A stretch of 27,015 bases of DNA from Halomonas sp. UBA3074. GTDB lineage: Bacteria > Pseudomonadota > Gammaproteobacteria > Pseudomonadales > Halomonadaceae. Of the stretch, positions 7,473 through 15,363 are shown one piece after another; within the stretch, counting starts at the first letter, position 1; every line of letters begins with the position of its first letter. A model generated the notes under the pieces. The model was given only the letters and a program-made list of their open reading frames with translations. It did no database searches and had not been told where the DNA came from. The translations under genes and the position numbers were made by a program. The stretch is taken from contig NZ_DFBS01000017.1 in assembly GCF_002366715.1 (NCBI RefSeq), positions 1-27,015 of the forward strand, written 5' to 3'.

Positions 7473-10205
7473 TTAGGCTGCGCCAATCATCTTGCGCAGC
7501 ACGTAGTGAAGGATACCACCGTGACGGTAGTAAGCCAGCTCGTTTACCGTGTCAATTCGGCACTTGGCATCAACGCTACGTTCACCCTCAGCATTTTTGA
7601 TCACGACGTTGACGGTGCCACCCGGCGTCAAATCACTTAAACCGGCAATCGAAATTTCTTCATCGCCCGTTAAGCCTAACGTTTGGCGGCTTTCGCCTTC
7701 GGCAAATTGAAGCGGTACCACGCCCATGCCGATCAGGTTGGAGCGGTGGATACGCTCAAAGGATTCGGCGATCACCGCGCGAACGCCCAACAAGCGTGTG
7801 CCTTTGGCGGCCCAGTCCCGCGAGGAGCCAGTGCCGTACTCTTTACCGGCGATCACGACCAGCGGCTTGCCTTCCTCTTTGTACTTCATGGCCGCGTCAT
7901 AAATGGCCATCTGTTCGCCGCTGGGCACGTGGCGGGTTTCACCACCGACAACACCATCGAGCATCTCGTTTTTGATCCGCACGTTGGCGAAGGTGCCGCG
8001 CATCATGACTTCATGGTTACCCCGGCGTGAGCCGTAGGAGTTGAAGTCGACCGGCTTAACGCCGTGCTCTTGCAAGTAGCGGCCAGCCGGGCTGTCAGGC
8101 TTGATGGCGCCCGCCGGGGAGATATGGTCAGTGGTGACCGAGTCACCCAGCATCGCCAGTACGCGCGCGCCGTGCACATCTTCGATCGCATCCGGCTCAC
8201 GGCCCATGCCTTCAAAGAAGGGCGGGTGCTGAATGTAGGTCGATTCCGGCCACTGATAGACCTTGCTTTCTGAAACGTCGATCGCTTTCCAGACCTCGTC
8301 ACCCTCAAACACCGCGCCGTACTCTTTACGGAACATCGCCGTATTGACCTTCTCAACGGCGCTGGCGATTTCTGCCTGCGTGGGCCAAATGTCTTTCAGA
8401 TAGACCGGCTCGCCGCTGCTGTCTTTACCAATCGGGTCCTTGGTGAGGTCACGCTGAACGTTACCGGCCAGGGCATAGGCAACCACCAGGGGCGGTGAAG
8501 CCAGCCAGTTGGTTTTGACCAGCGGGTGAACGCGGCCTTCGAAGTTCCGGTTGCCAGATAGCACGGAGGCGACGGCAAGGTCACCCTGGTCGATGGCCTG
8601 CTCGATCTCATCAGGCAGCGGGCCTGAGTTACCGATACAGGTGGTGCAACCGTAGCCGACCAGGTTGAAGCCCAGTGCATCCAGGTCGTCGTTGAGCCCA
8701 GCGGCTTCCAAATAGTCGGTGACTACTTTTGAACCGGGGGCCAGTGACGTCTTCACCCAAGGCTGGGTCGTCAGACCTTTTTCGCGTGCTTTGCGCGCAA
8801 GTAGTCCCGCCGCCATCATCACGCTGGGGTTGGACGTGTTGGTGCACGACGTAATAGCCGCAATTACCACCGCGCCGGGATCAAGGCTAAAGTCTTGATC
8901 GTTGAGTTTAACGTTCTGGCTCGTATCATGTTCGAAGCTACGTTCAACGCCGACGGCGGTTTGGCCGCCTTCAGAGGAGAATTTGCCTTTTTCGGTCGGT
9001 TTGGCCTTGCTGTCTTCCTGCAGGAACTTGCCAAAGGCCGACGCCATGTCCTGAAGCGCAACGCGGTCTTGCGGGCGTTTGGGGCCCGCCAGGCTGGCTT
9101 CTACTTCGGTCATGTCCAGTTGTAGGGCATCGGTGAAGATCGGCTCATCGCTAGGCTCGCGCCAGAGGCCCTGGGCTTTGCTGTAAGCTTCGACGAGGGC
9201 GATTTGCTCATCTTCACGCCCGGTAAGGCGCATGTAGTTGAGCGTTTCGTCGTCGACCGGGAAGAAACCGCAGGTTGCGCCATACTCAGGCGCCATATTG
9301 GCAATCGTCGCGCGATCCGCCAGCGGCAGGTCTTTCAAACCATCGCCGTAGAACTCCACAAACTTACCGACAACGCCTTTTTTACGCAGCATCTCGGTGA
9401 CGGTCAGTACCAAGTCAGTAGCGGTAATGCCTTCGCGTAGTTTGCCCGTCAATTTAAAGCCAATGACTTCGGGGATAAGCATGGATACCGGCTGACCGAG
9501 CATGGCGGCTTCGGCCTCGATACCGCCCACACCCCAGCCAAGTACGCCCAGGCCGTTGATCATGGTGGTGTGGGAGTCAGTGCCCACGAGCGTGTCCGGG
9601 TAAGCGAACGTTTTGCCGTCTTCGTCTTTTGTCCATACCGCTCTGCCTAGATATTCCAGGTTCACCTGGTGGCAGATGCCGGTACCGGGAGGGACCACGC
9701 TAAAGTTGTCAAACGCTTGCTGGCCCCAGCGCAGAAACTCATAACGCTCACGGTTACGCTGCATTTCAATATCAACGTTCTCTTGGAACGCGGCGGGGTT
9801 ACCAAACTTATCGACCATGACCGAGTGGTCAATGACCAGGTCGACCGGTGACAGCGGATTGATCTTCGCGGGGTCTTCGCCGAGGCTTTCGACCGCGGCG
9901 CGCATGGAGGCTAAATCCACGACGCCAGGCACGCCGGTGAAGTCTTGCATTAAGACGCGAGCCGGCCGGTAGCCTATTTCACGGCTGGATTTACCCTCTT
10001 TCTGCCAGTCGACCAACGCCTGCATGTCTTCTTCAGACACGCTTTCGTCATCGCCGAAGCGCAACTGATTTTCGAGTAGAATTTTGAGCGTCTTGGGCAG
10101 CCGGTCAATGCTGCCCAATGCCTCTGCCGCTTGCGGTAGGCTGTAGTAGTGGTACGTTTTACTGCCTACCTCTAAGGTACTTAGCGTGTCGGGTGTCTTG
10201 CTCAT
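7473..10205 (-). CDS. acnA: Aconitate hydratase A (aconitase; citrate/isocitrate isomerase)
   Basis: A 910-residue aconitase of the AcnA/IRP class (E. coli AcnA has 891), acting in the TCA and glyoxylate cycles. The three [4Fe-4S] ligands are visible: C454 in ITSCTNTSNPS and C520/C523 in GYGCTTCIGNSG. Other family marks are GTDSHTTMINGLGVLGWGVG (about 208-227) and EYGTGSSRDWAAKGTRL in the C-terminal swivel domain. The frame stays open a further 38 codons upstream, but the ATG at 10205 has a strong AGAGGAGAGAG just before it and the known N-terminus pattern starts there. It is transcribed divergently from trxB and closed by a T-rich terminator. A hairpin in the intergenic region may belong to its regulation. 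Confidence 0.96.
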   Translation of the reverse strand: MSKTPDTLSTLEVGSKTYHYYSLPQAAEALGSIDRLPKTLKILLENQLRFGDDESVSEEDMQALVDWQKEGKSSREIGYRPARVLMQDFTGVPGVVDLASMRAAVESLGEDPAKINPLSPVDLVIDHSVMVDKFGNPAAFQENVDIEMQRNRERYEFLRWGQQAFDNFSVVPPGTGICHQVNLEYLGRAVWTKDEDGKTFAYPDTLVGTDSHTTMINGLGVLGWGVGGIEAEAAMLGQPVSMLIPEVIGFKLTGKLREGITATDLVLTVTEMLRKKGVVGKFVEFYGDGLKDLPLADRATIANMAPEYGATCGFFPVDDETLNYMRLTGREDEQIALVEAYSKAQGLWREPSDEPIFTDALQLDMTEVEASLAGPKRPQDRVALQDMASAFGKFLQEDSKAKPTEKGKFSSEGGQTAVGVERSFEHDTSQNVKLNDQDFSLDPGAVVIAAITSCTNTSNPSVMMAAGLLARKAREKGLTTQPWVKTSLAPGSKVVTDYLEAAGLNDDLDALGFNLVGYGCTTCIGNSGPLPDEIEQAIDQGDLAVASVLSGNRNFEGRVHPLVKTNWLASPPLVVAYALAGNVQRDLTKDPIGKDSSGEPVYLKDIWPTQAEIASAVEKVNTAMFRKEYGAVFEGDEVWKAIDVSESKVYQWPESTYIQHPPFFEGMGREPDAIEDVHGARVLAMLGDSVTTDHISPAGAIKPDSPAGRYLQEHGVKPVDFNSYGSRRGNHEVMMRGTFANVRIKNEMLDGVVGGETRHVPSGEQMAIYDAAMKYKEEGKPLVVIAGKEYGTGSSRDWAAKGTRLLGVRAVIAESFERIHRSNLIGMGVVPLQFAEGESRQTLGLTGDEEISIAGLSDLTPGGTVNVVIKNAEGERSVDAKCRIDTVNELAYYRHGGILHYVLRKMIGAA

Positions 10206-10342
10206 ATCTCTCTCCTCTGATTGCTGAGTGTTGCCCTCAGCGTGACGGTCACGATCTTCCTGTCGATTGCTTACCCTAGCTTGGCTTACCCCAGTATGAC
10301 GCTGATTTTGTAATAACACATGGGTGTTTACTCAAGCGCTTT

Positions 10343-10379
10343 CAAGGTTTCTTCGCCTAATAGCGTAGACGAAACCTTG
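10343..10379. repeat. Long inverted repeat in the acnA-trxB intergenic region
   Basis: Perfect 9-bp arms CAAGGTTTC (10343-10351) and GAAACCTTG (10371-10379) enclose 19 bp that can form an inner CGC/GCG stem. It lies 138 bp upstream of acnA and 100 bp upstream of trxB. There is no T-run on either side, so it is more likely an operator or structured leader than a terminator. Function unknown. Confidence 0.5.
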
Positions 10380-10478
10380 CAATAGCTTGTACTTGGCACC
10401 ATTTCAGGCAGACTCTGTGCCTAATTTTTTATAAAGCCTTCTACACAGCTATCCGTCAGATTTTTACAAGGTGGTGTC

Positions 10479-11432
10479 ATGGAAACTCGTCATGAGCGTT
10501 TGATTATTCTTGGGTCCGGCCCGGCAGGCTACACCGCTGCCGTGTATGCCGCGCGGGCAAACCTGAAACCGTTACTGATTACCGGTATTCAGGCAGGTGG
10601 CCAACTGACCACCACCACCGACGTGGATAACTGGCCGGGTGATGCTCAAGGCGTTCAAGGCCCCGAGTTGATGGAGCGGATGAAACAGCACGCGGAGCGC
10701 TTTAATACAGAAGTGCTGTTTGATCATATCCATGAGGTCAGCTTAGGCGAAAAACCCTTCACGTTGAAAGGCGACAGCGGCATTTATACCTGTGATGCCC
10801 TCATTGTGGCTACCGGGGCCAGTGCACGCTACCTGGGGCTGCCTACCGAACAGCAGTTTATGGGCCAAGGGGTATCGGCCTGTGCCACCTGCGATGGCTT
10901 CTTCTACCGTAATCAAGAAGTCATTGTGGTGGGGGGCGGTAACACCGCGGTGGAAGAAGCGCTTTATCTCTCTAACATTGCCTCCAAAGTCACCCTGGTG
11001 CACCGCCGGGATACGCTGCGAGCAGAAAAAATCCTGCAGGATAAACTGCATGAGAAGGCTGCGGCGGGCAAGATTGCCCTGGAGTGGTTCCAGGAAGTCG
11101 AGGAAGTACTCGGCGATAACTCGGGCGTCACTGGGGTGCGCGTAAAATCCACTCAGGATGGCACGAGTAAAGAGATCCATGCGCCTGGTTTGTTTATTGC
11201 CATCGGCCACAGCCCCAATACCGGTATTTTTGAAGGTCAGTTAGCCATGAACGGCGGCTACATCAAGGTGACATCAGGCCTTGAAGGCAACGCCACCGCG
11301 ACCAGCGTGCCGGGTGTATTTGCCTGCGGCGACGTTATGGATCACATCTACCGCCAAGCGATCACCTCGGCGGGCAGCGGCTGCATGGCGGCGCTGGATG
11401 CCGAGCGCTATTTGGACGGTATTGCCGGGTAA
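10479..11432 (+). CDS. trxB: Thioredoxin reductase (NADPH)
   Basis: The 317-residue flavoenzyme transfers electrons from NADPH through FAD to thioredoxin. N-terminal FAD site: LIILGSGPAGYTAAVYAARA (residues 8-27). The redox-active pair is C135 and C138 in SACATCDGFFY. The NADPH Rossmann motif VVGGGNTAVEEALYLS follows at about 151-166, then HRRDTLRAEKI. The FAD-binding C-terminus has GVFACGDVMDHIYRQAITSAGSGC. Length and spacing match E. coli TrxB. ATG 10479 follows AAGGTGG with 4 bp spacing. It is divergent from acnA and convergent with the pseudopilin gene, 30 bp from the latter's stop. Confidence 0.96.
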   Translation: METRHERLIILGSGPAGYTAAVYAARANLKPLLITGIQAGGQLTTTTDVDNWPGDAQGVQGPELMERMKQHAERFNTEVLFDHIHEVSLGEKPFTLKGDSGIYTCDALIVATGASARYLGLPTEQQFMGQGVSACATCDGFFYRNQEVIVVGGGNTAVEEALYLSNIASKVTLVHRRDTLRAEKILQDKLHEKAAAGKIALEWFQEVEEVLGDNSGVTGVRVKSTQDGTSKEIHAPGLFIAIGHSPNTGIFEGQLAMNGGYIKVTSGLEGNATATSVPGVFACGDVMDHIYRQAITSAGSGCMAALDAERYLDGIAG

Positions 11433-11455
11433 CGTAGTCCTCTGTTTTGAAGCGT

Positions 11456-11483
11456 GAAGCGCCTAGCAATCGATAGGCGCTTC
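11456..11483. terminator. Hairpin overlapping the pseudopilin stop codon, between convergent genes
   Basis: Perfect 10-bp stem GAAGCGCCTA (11456-11465) / TAGGCGCTTC (11474-11483) with an 8-nt loop. The minus-strand gene's TAG stop (11465-11463) is inside the stem. Neither side has a proper T-run, so termination strength is uncertain; it may protect the 3' ends of both transcripts. Confidence 0.45.
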
Positions 11484-11999
11484 ATCGATTCGCAGACGCC
11501 CCAACTGGCTCAGCACCAGCTTTTTCCCCTGCGACGCATGGCGGCTGTTTCCCGAACAAACGTTAAAGCTACCGTTATAACCGCTCGTGTAACCTAGCGG
11601 GCTGTAGCGAATGCGCGACCAGCCTCGGCTATACGTGACCTGGGTGCCTTGCTCAGCAGGCATGATGCGCAAAATATCGTCGGCTTTCACGTTATCTGTT
11701 TGATCCCCCTTGACGATCATGAGCGCACCGCTCCATTCGCTTGCGCAGGCCCTGCGCTCTTCATCAGCGGGGCAAAGCGTGATTTGGCGACGCTGGCTGA
11801 TGGCGGTATTTCGCGCTAACGAAAAAGTGCTTTGTAAGCGATTCACTTCGCTCGTTTGTGCGGTGCGCTCTCCTAGTGCTTGAAAGTTAGGCAGCCCCCA
11901 GGCGGCGATAATACCCACCAACATGAGTGTGATCAGTAGCTCAATCAGCGTAAAACCGCCTTCAGGCAGGGTGTGTGTGTTGATACGACCGTTGCTCAT
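11463..11999 (-). CDS. FimT/GspH-type prepilin (type IV pilin-like) protein
   Basis: The 178-residue protein begins with a short leader ending in PEGG, followed by FTLIELLITLMLVGIIAAW, the class III signal that prepilin peptidase PilD cuts after the glycine; the fifth mature residue is the conserved glutamate. The C-terminal part has a GspH/FimT-like beta domain with three visible cysteines besides the final one (CPADEERRAC, FNVCSGN, PIDC-end). ATG at 11999 is preferred to a GTG 12 bases upstream because AGGA lies 5 bp before the ATG. In Pseudomonas fimT lies beside thiO at the head of the minor pilin cluster; here it stands alone next to thiO, with no pilVWXE partners in the window. It may act as a minor pilin or DNA-uptake pseudopilin. 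Confidence 0.82.
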   Translation of the reverse strand: MSNGRINTHTLPEGGFTLIELLITLMLVGIIAAWGLPNFQALGERTAQTSEVNRLQSTFSLARNTAISQRRQITLCPADEERRACASEWSGALMIVKGDQTDNVKADDILRIMPAEQGTQVTYSRGWSRIRYSPLGYTSGYNGSFNVCSGNSRHASQGKKLVLSQLGRLRIDEAPIDC

Positions 12000-12132
12000 C
12001 GTCTTCCTCACTTGACCTTGTTATTGCCCGCGCTATGCTCTCTGTCCGTTGTCCACCGCGAACACGCTTTGGTTAATAGGTCACCCTAAGCGGTACAACG
12101 CTTTTTTTATGTAAGCCAAAACGGACAATCTT
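12000..12132. promoter_or_regulatory. Divergent promoter region between the pseudopilin gene and thiO
   Basis: This 133-bp gap must hold the promoters for both divergent genes. I could not define a confident -35/-10 pair for either. The region near 12100-12115 contains a short T-rich tract. Confidence 0.3.
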
Positions 12133-13236
12133 GTGAGCGATTTCTTAATTATTGGCGGCGGCGTGATGGGTATGATGACGGCGCTGCAATTAGCCGATGC
12201 CGGCCAGCAAGTGACGCTGGTCGAGCGGGGCGAGTGCGGTAAAGAAGCCTCTTGGGCCGGTGGGGGCATCGTTTCTCCGCTCTACCCTTGGCGCTACGAT
12301 GCGGCGATATCGCAGCTGTCACGCTGGTCGGAAGGCGCTTACCCCTCGCTGGCACTGCGGTTGTTAGAGGAGACCGGCATCGATCCCGAGTACCGCCAAA
12401 GAGGTCTGCTCTACCTAAACGTCGATGATGCCGATGGGGCACTACGCTGGGCGCGTCAGTTGGGCAAACCGCTCGAACGGGTGGGGGCAGATTTCGTTCA
12501 CGCTAAAGAACCCGATGTGGAAATGACCGGCGACAGCGCGCTATGGATGCCAACCCTGGGCAGTGTGCGCAATCCACGTTTAGCCAAAGCGTTAAAAGCA
12601 CGGCTATCGGCCATGCCGCAGGTAACGCTGAGAGAGCAGTGCGAGGTCAGTGGCTTTCTTCAAAAAGCGGGCAACGTCGAGGGCGTGGTGACAGCGCAGG
12701 GGCCAATCACGGCTGGGAGAATCATTGTGTGTGGCGGTGCCTGGGCTGCCCAACTGTTGGCGCAGTTAAAAGTGCAGCTACCCGTCAGGCCGGTAAAAGG
12801 GCAGATGATCGCTTACCAGGCACCCAAAGGCCTTTTGCAGCGCGTGGTACTGAAAGATGGGCGCTACATCATCCCACGCGCCGACGGTTTGCTGCTGGTC
12901 GGTTCCACACTGGAAGAGGCGGGGTTTGATAAGACCACCGATAACGCGGCCCTTGCTTCATTAAAACACAGCGCTGAAACCATGCTGCCCGCACTGGCCA
13001 CCTGTCCGGTGGTACACCAGTGGGCCGGGTTACGCCCCGGTTCCCCTGCGGGAGTCCCGTTTATTGGTACGCTTCAAGAGTGGCCTAACGTCTTCGTCAA
13101 TGCAGGCCACTACCGAAATGGGTTGGTTTTGGCACCTGCATCGACGCATCTATTGGTGGATCAGTTGCTTGAGCGCGAGCCGCTTATTGACCCAGCGCCT
13201 TATCAGCCCACGCCCGAACGGCTTATTCAGGCTTAA
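12133..13236 (+). CDS. thiO: Glycine oxidase ThiO (FAD-dependent, thiamine biosynthesis)
   Basis: A 367-residue FAD-dependent amine oxidase of the DAO family. The dinucleotide-binding motif FLIIGGGVMGMMTALQLADAG starts at residue 4; ASWAGGGIVSPLYPW (about 39-53) is the ThiO signature, and the C-terminus has the family's RPGSPAGVPFIG and NAGHYRNGLVLAPAS. ThiO makes iminoglycine for the thiazole ring of thiamine in aerobes lacking ThiH. It starts at GTG 12133 right before the Rossmann strand; its ribosome binding site is weak. Its stop overlaps the stop of the convergent small gene in a shared TTAA. No other thi gene is in the window. A sarcosine or D-amino-acid oxidase is possible but less likely. 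Confidence 0.87.
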   Translation: MSDFLIIGGGVMGMMTALQLADAGQQVTLVERGECGKEASWAGGGIVSPLYPWRYDAAISQLSRWSEGAYPSLALRLLEETGIDPEYRQRGLLYLNVDDADGALRWARQLGKPLERVGADFVHAKEPDVEMTGDSALWMPTLGSVRNPRLAKALKARLSAMPQVTLREQCEVSGFLQKAGNVEGVVTAQGPITAGRIIVCGGAWAAQLLAQLKVQLPVRPVKGQMIAYQAPKGLLQRVVLKDGRYIIPRADGLLLVGSTLEEAGFDKTTDNAALASLKHSAETMLPALATCPVVHQWAGLRPGSPAGVPFIGTLQEWPNVFVNAGHYRNGLVLAPASTHLLVDQLLEREPLIDPAPYQPTPERLIQA

Positions 13237-13505
13237 CGCGTTTCGTCTTTGTCCTGCTGCTCTTGTAAAAAGCGGTCGCGATGGGCGCTGGAGCAGAACC
13301 ACTGCTCGTGGTCGCGCAGCGCTTCCTCTTCAGGGACGTGCACTTCGCACCAGCGACAGCGCACCATTTTACCGCCTTCATGACGATTGACTTGTTTATG
13401 CTGTGCTTCATGCGCAAGCTTACGTTGCCGGTAGATGCCGTAAAGCTTTAAACCGGCATAAAATACAACGGCGAAGATAATCAACCGAATGATCAAGAGG
13501 TTCAT
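13233..13505 (-). CDS. Small PP0621-like membrane protein with zinc-ribbon-like motif
   Basis: A 90-residue protein with one N-terminal membrane helix (about residues 3-20, LLIIRLIIFAVVFYAGLKL) followed by a basic segment, then a soluble tail with CRWC (about 50-53), HVPEEEAL, and FCSSAHRDRFL. The two CxxC/C-H groups look like a metal-binding knuckle, and the overall layout matches the uncharacterised PP0621 family of gammaproteobacteria, often located near pilin or nadE-region genes. The function is unknown. Its stop codon shares TTAA with the thiO stop (4-bp convergent overlap). AAGG just precedes the start codon, and GGAG lies about 12 bp upstream. Confidence 0.75.
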   Translation of the reverse strand: MNLLIIRLIIFAVVFYAGLKLYGIYRQRKLAHEAQHKQVNRHEGGKMVRCRWCEVHVPEEEALRDHEQWFCSSAHRDRFLQEQQDKDETR

Positions 13506-13641
13506 CCTTATTTTGTCTCCCGAATGAGGGAACTAGGCTTGGGATAGACGCATGGCCTTTGCCTGTTGGCGGCCCTTGCGGGACAATGCGTGTATGACGG
13601 TGTCACCCTATTTTAAAGATTCTCAAGAGATTTTAACGCCC

Positions 13642-15276
13642 ATGCAAGACTTAACGCTGGTAATGGCCCAACTCGATCCTCTGGTCGGGGATATTCCTGG
13701 CAATGCCGCACGCGCCATTGAGGCGGTGCGTGAAGCACGGATCGAGCATGGGGCAGATATTGTTGTCTTTCCTGAGCTTTTTTTGTCGGGCTACCCGCCG
13801 GAAGATTTATTGCTGCGCCCTTCGATGGAAACCCGCCTGCGTGAAGCCCGCGCCCTGATGGCATCGAAAGTTGCCCGCGATGTGCTGGTGATTATTGGCT
13901 ACCCAGGCGTGCGTGAAGGCCGTTGCTACAATTTGGCCGGGGTGCTTTTCAACGGTCAGTGGGAAGCCGAATACGCTAAGCAAGCGCTGCCTAACTATCA
14001 GGTTTTTGACGAGCAGCGTTACTTCACCCCCGGCACTGAACCGCTGGTTTACGAGCATAAAGGCGCCAAGTTGGGCCTGTTGATCTGTGAGGATTTGTGG
14101 GATGGCGCCCCGGTGAGAGCTACCACCGAGGCAGGGGCAGAAATACTGATTAGCTTGAATGCCTCGCCCTACCATCAAGATAAGCCTGCTGAGCGGTTAC
14201 GCTTATTGGAGCAGCATGCCCAAGACGTCAAGCGACCGATTGTGTACGTAAATACCATTGGCGGCCAAGACGAGCTGGTATTCGATGGGGGCTCCAGCTG
14301 TGTTAACGCTAGCGGTGAGCTTCAGGTGCTGGCGCCGTATTGGCAGGCGGGCCTGATGCCAGTCCAGTTTTTACAAACCAGCGCCACGGTGTGGGAGCCT
14401 CAGCCCGGTGAAATCGACCCCGAGGTAGAACCGGAAGAGAGCCTTTACTGCGCGCTCGTTACCGGGCTGCGTGATTACGTCAACAAAAGCGGTTTTGATG
14501 GGGTAGTGCTGGGGCTTTCCGGCGGTATCGACTCAGCGCTTTCACTGGCGATTGCGGTGGATGCGCTAGGCCCTCAACGGGTGCAGGCGGTGATGATGCC
14601 GTATCACTACACGGCGGATATTTCTAAACAGGACGCTGCCGAACAGGCCGATATGCTTGGCGTTCATTACGAAATCATGCCCATTGAGCCCATGGTCGAC
14701 GCCTTTATGACCACGCTGGCTGAAAGCTTTGCCGGTACGCAACGCGATACCACGGAAGAGAACCTGCAGTCGCGCTGTCGCGGTGTACTATTGATGGCGA
14801 TCTCCAACAAGAAAGGCTTGATGGTACTGACCACCGGCAACAAGAGCGAGATGGCGGTGGGTTACGCCACGCTGTATGGCGATATGGTGGGGGGCTACAA
14901 TGCCATTAAAGACGTGTATAAAACCTGGGTTTATCGCCTTGCCCGCTGGCGCAATACCCAATCGCCGGCCATTCCTGAGCGGGTGATTGAGCGCCCACCC
15001 AGTGCCGAGCTGGCGCCCGATCAGCAAGATAGCGACTCCTTACCCGATTACGATGTGCTCGACGCGATTTTGGTCAGCTACATTGAAGGCGACATGAGCG
15101 CTGAGGCAATTATTGCCGCGGGTTTTGACGAGGAAGACGTTTATAAAGTGGTTAAGCTTGTTGACCGCTGCGAGTATAAGCGCCGCCAAGCCCCCATCGG
15201 CGTCCGGGTGACGCCGCGAGGGTTTGGCCGGGACCGCCGCTACCCGATTGTGAGTGGCTGGCAGCCCGGCGCGTGA
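13642..15276 (+). CDS. nadE: Glutamine-dependent NAD+ synthetase
   Basis: A two-domain enzyme of about 544 residues that makes NAD from deamido-NAD, using ammonia cut from glutamine. The N-terminal nitrilase-like glutaminase has its triad visible: E45 in FPELFLSGYPPEDL, K113 in YAKQALPNYQVFDEQRYF, and C149 in LLICEDLWDG. The C-terminal synthetase has the ATP pyrophosphatase loop LGLSGGIDSALSLAI (SGGIDS at 293-298), with TTGNKSEMAVGY and YGDMVGGYN downstream. Start choice is uncertain: the frame is open from an ATG at 13552 and another at 13594, but homologous sequence (LTLVMAQLDPLVGDI) starts just after the ATG at 13642; AAGAGA is 11 bp before it. The gene is convergent with the chemotaxis gene. 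Confidence 0.92.
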   Translation: MQDLTLVMAQLDPLVGDIPGNAARAIEAVREARIEHGADIVVFPELFLSGYPPEDLLLRPSMETRLREARALMASKVARDVLVIIGYPGVREGRCYNLAGVLFNGQWEAEYAKQALPNYQVFDEQRYFTPGTEPLVYEHKGAKLGLLICEDLWDGAPVRATTEAGAEILISLNASPYHQDKPAERLRLLEQHAQDVKRPIVYVNTIGGQDELVFDGGSSCVNASGELQVLAPYWQAGLMPVQFLQTSATVWEPQPGEIDPEVEPEESLYCALVTGLRDYVNKSGFDGVVLGLSGGIDSALSLAIAVDALGPQRVQAVMMPYHYTADISKQDAAEQADMLGVHYEIMPIEPMVDAFMTTLAESFAGTQRDTTEENLQSRCRGVLLMAISNKKGLMVLTTGNKSEMAVGYATLYGDMVGGYNAIKDVYKTWVYRLARWRNTQSPAIPERVIERPPSAELAPDQQDSDSLPDYDVLDAILVSYIEGDMSAEAIIAAGFDEEDVYKVVKLVDRCEYKRRQAPIGVRVTPRGFGRDRRYPIVSGWQPGA

Positions 15277-15339
15277 TGGCGCTCCATGATGCATCAAACG
15301 AGTTGTAAATAAGGTATCTAACGACGACGTTGCGCTGCC

Positions 15340-15363
15340 TTAAAAACTTTCTTAAAAACTTTC
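15340..15363. repeat. Tandem 12-bp duplication at the chemoreceptor stop codon
   Basis: TTAAAAACTTTC occurs twice in a row (15340-15351 and 15352-15363). On the minus strand each copy reads GAA AGT TTT TAA, that is Glu-Ser-Phe-stop, so the last codons and the stop of the chemoreceptor gene are duplicated in frame just downstream of the real stop. Confidence 0.9.

Noticed and set aside
10206..10319. Upstream 38-codon extension of acnA
   Set aside because: The frame is open but not aconitase-like, and the strong AGAGGAGAGAG before the ATG at 10205 marks the true start.
13552..13641. Earlier nadE starts at 13552 and 13594
   Set aside because: The extra residues do not resemble NadE; homologous sequence starts at 13642. 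The choice is not certain because ribosome binding sites are weak at all three.
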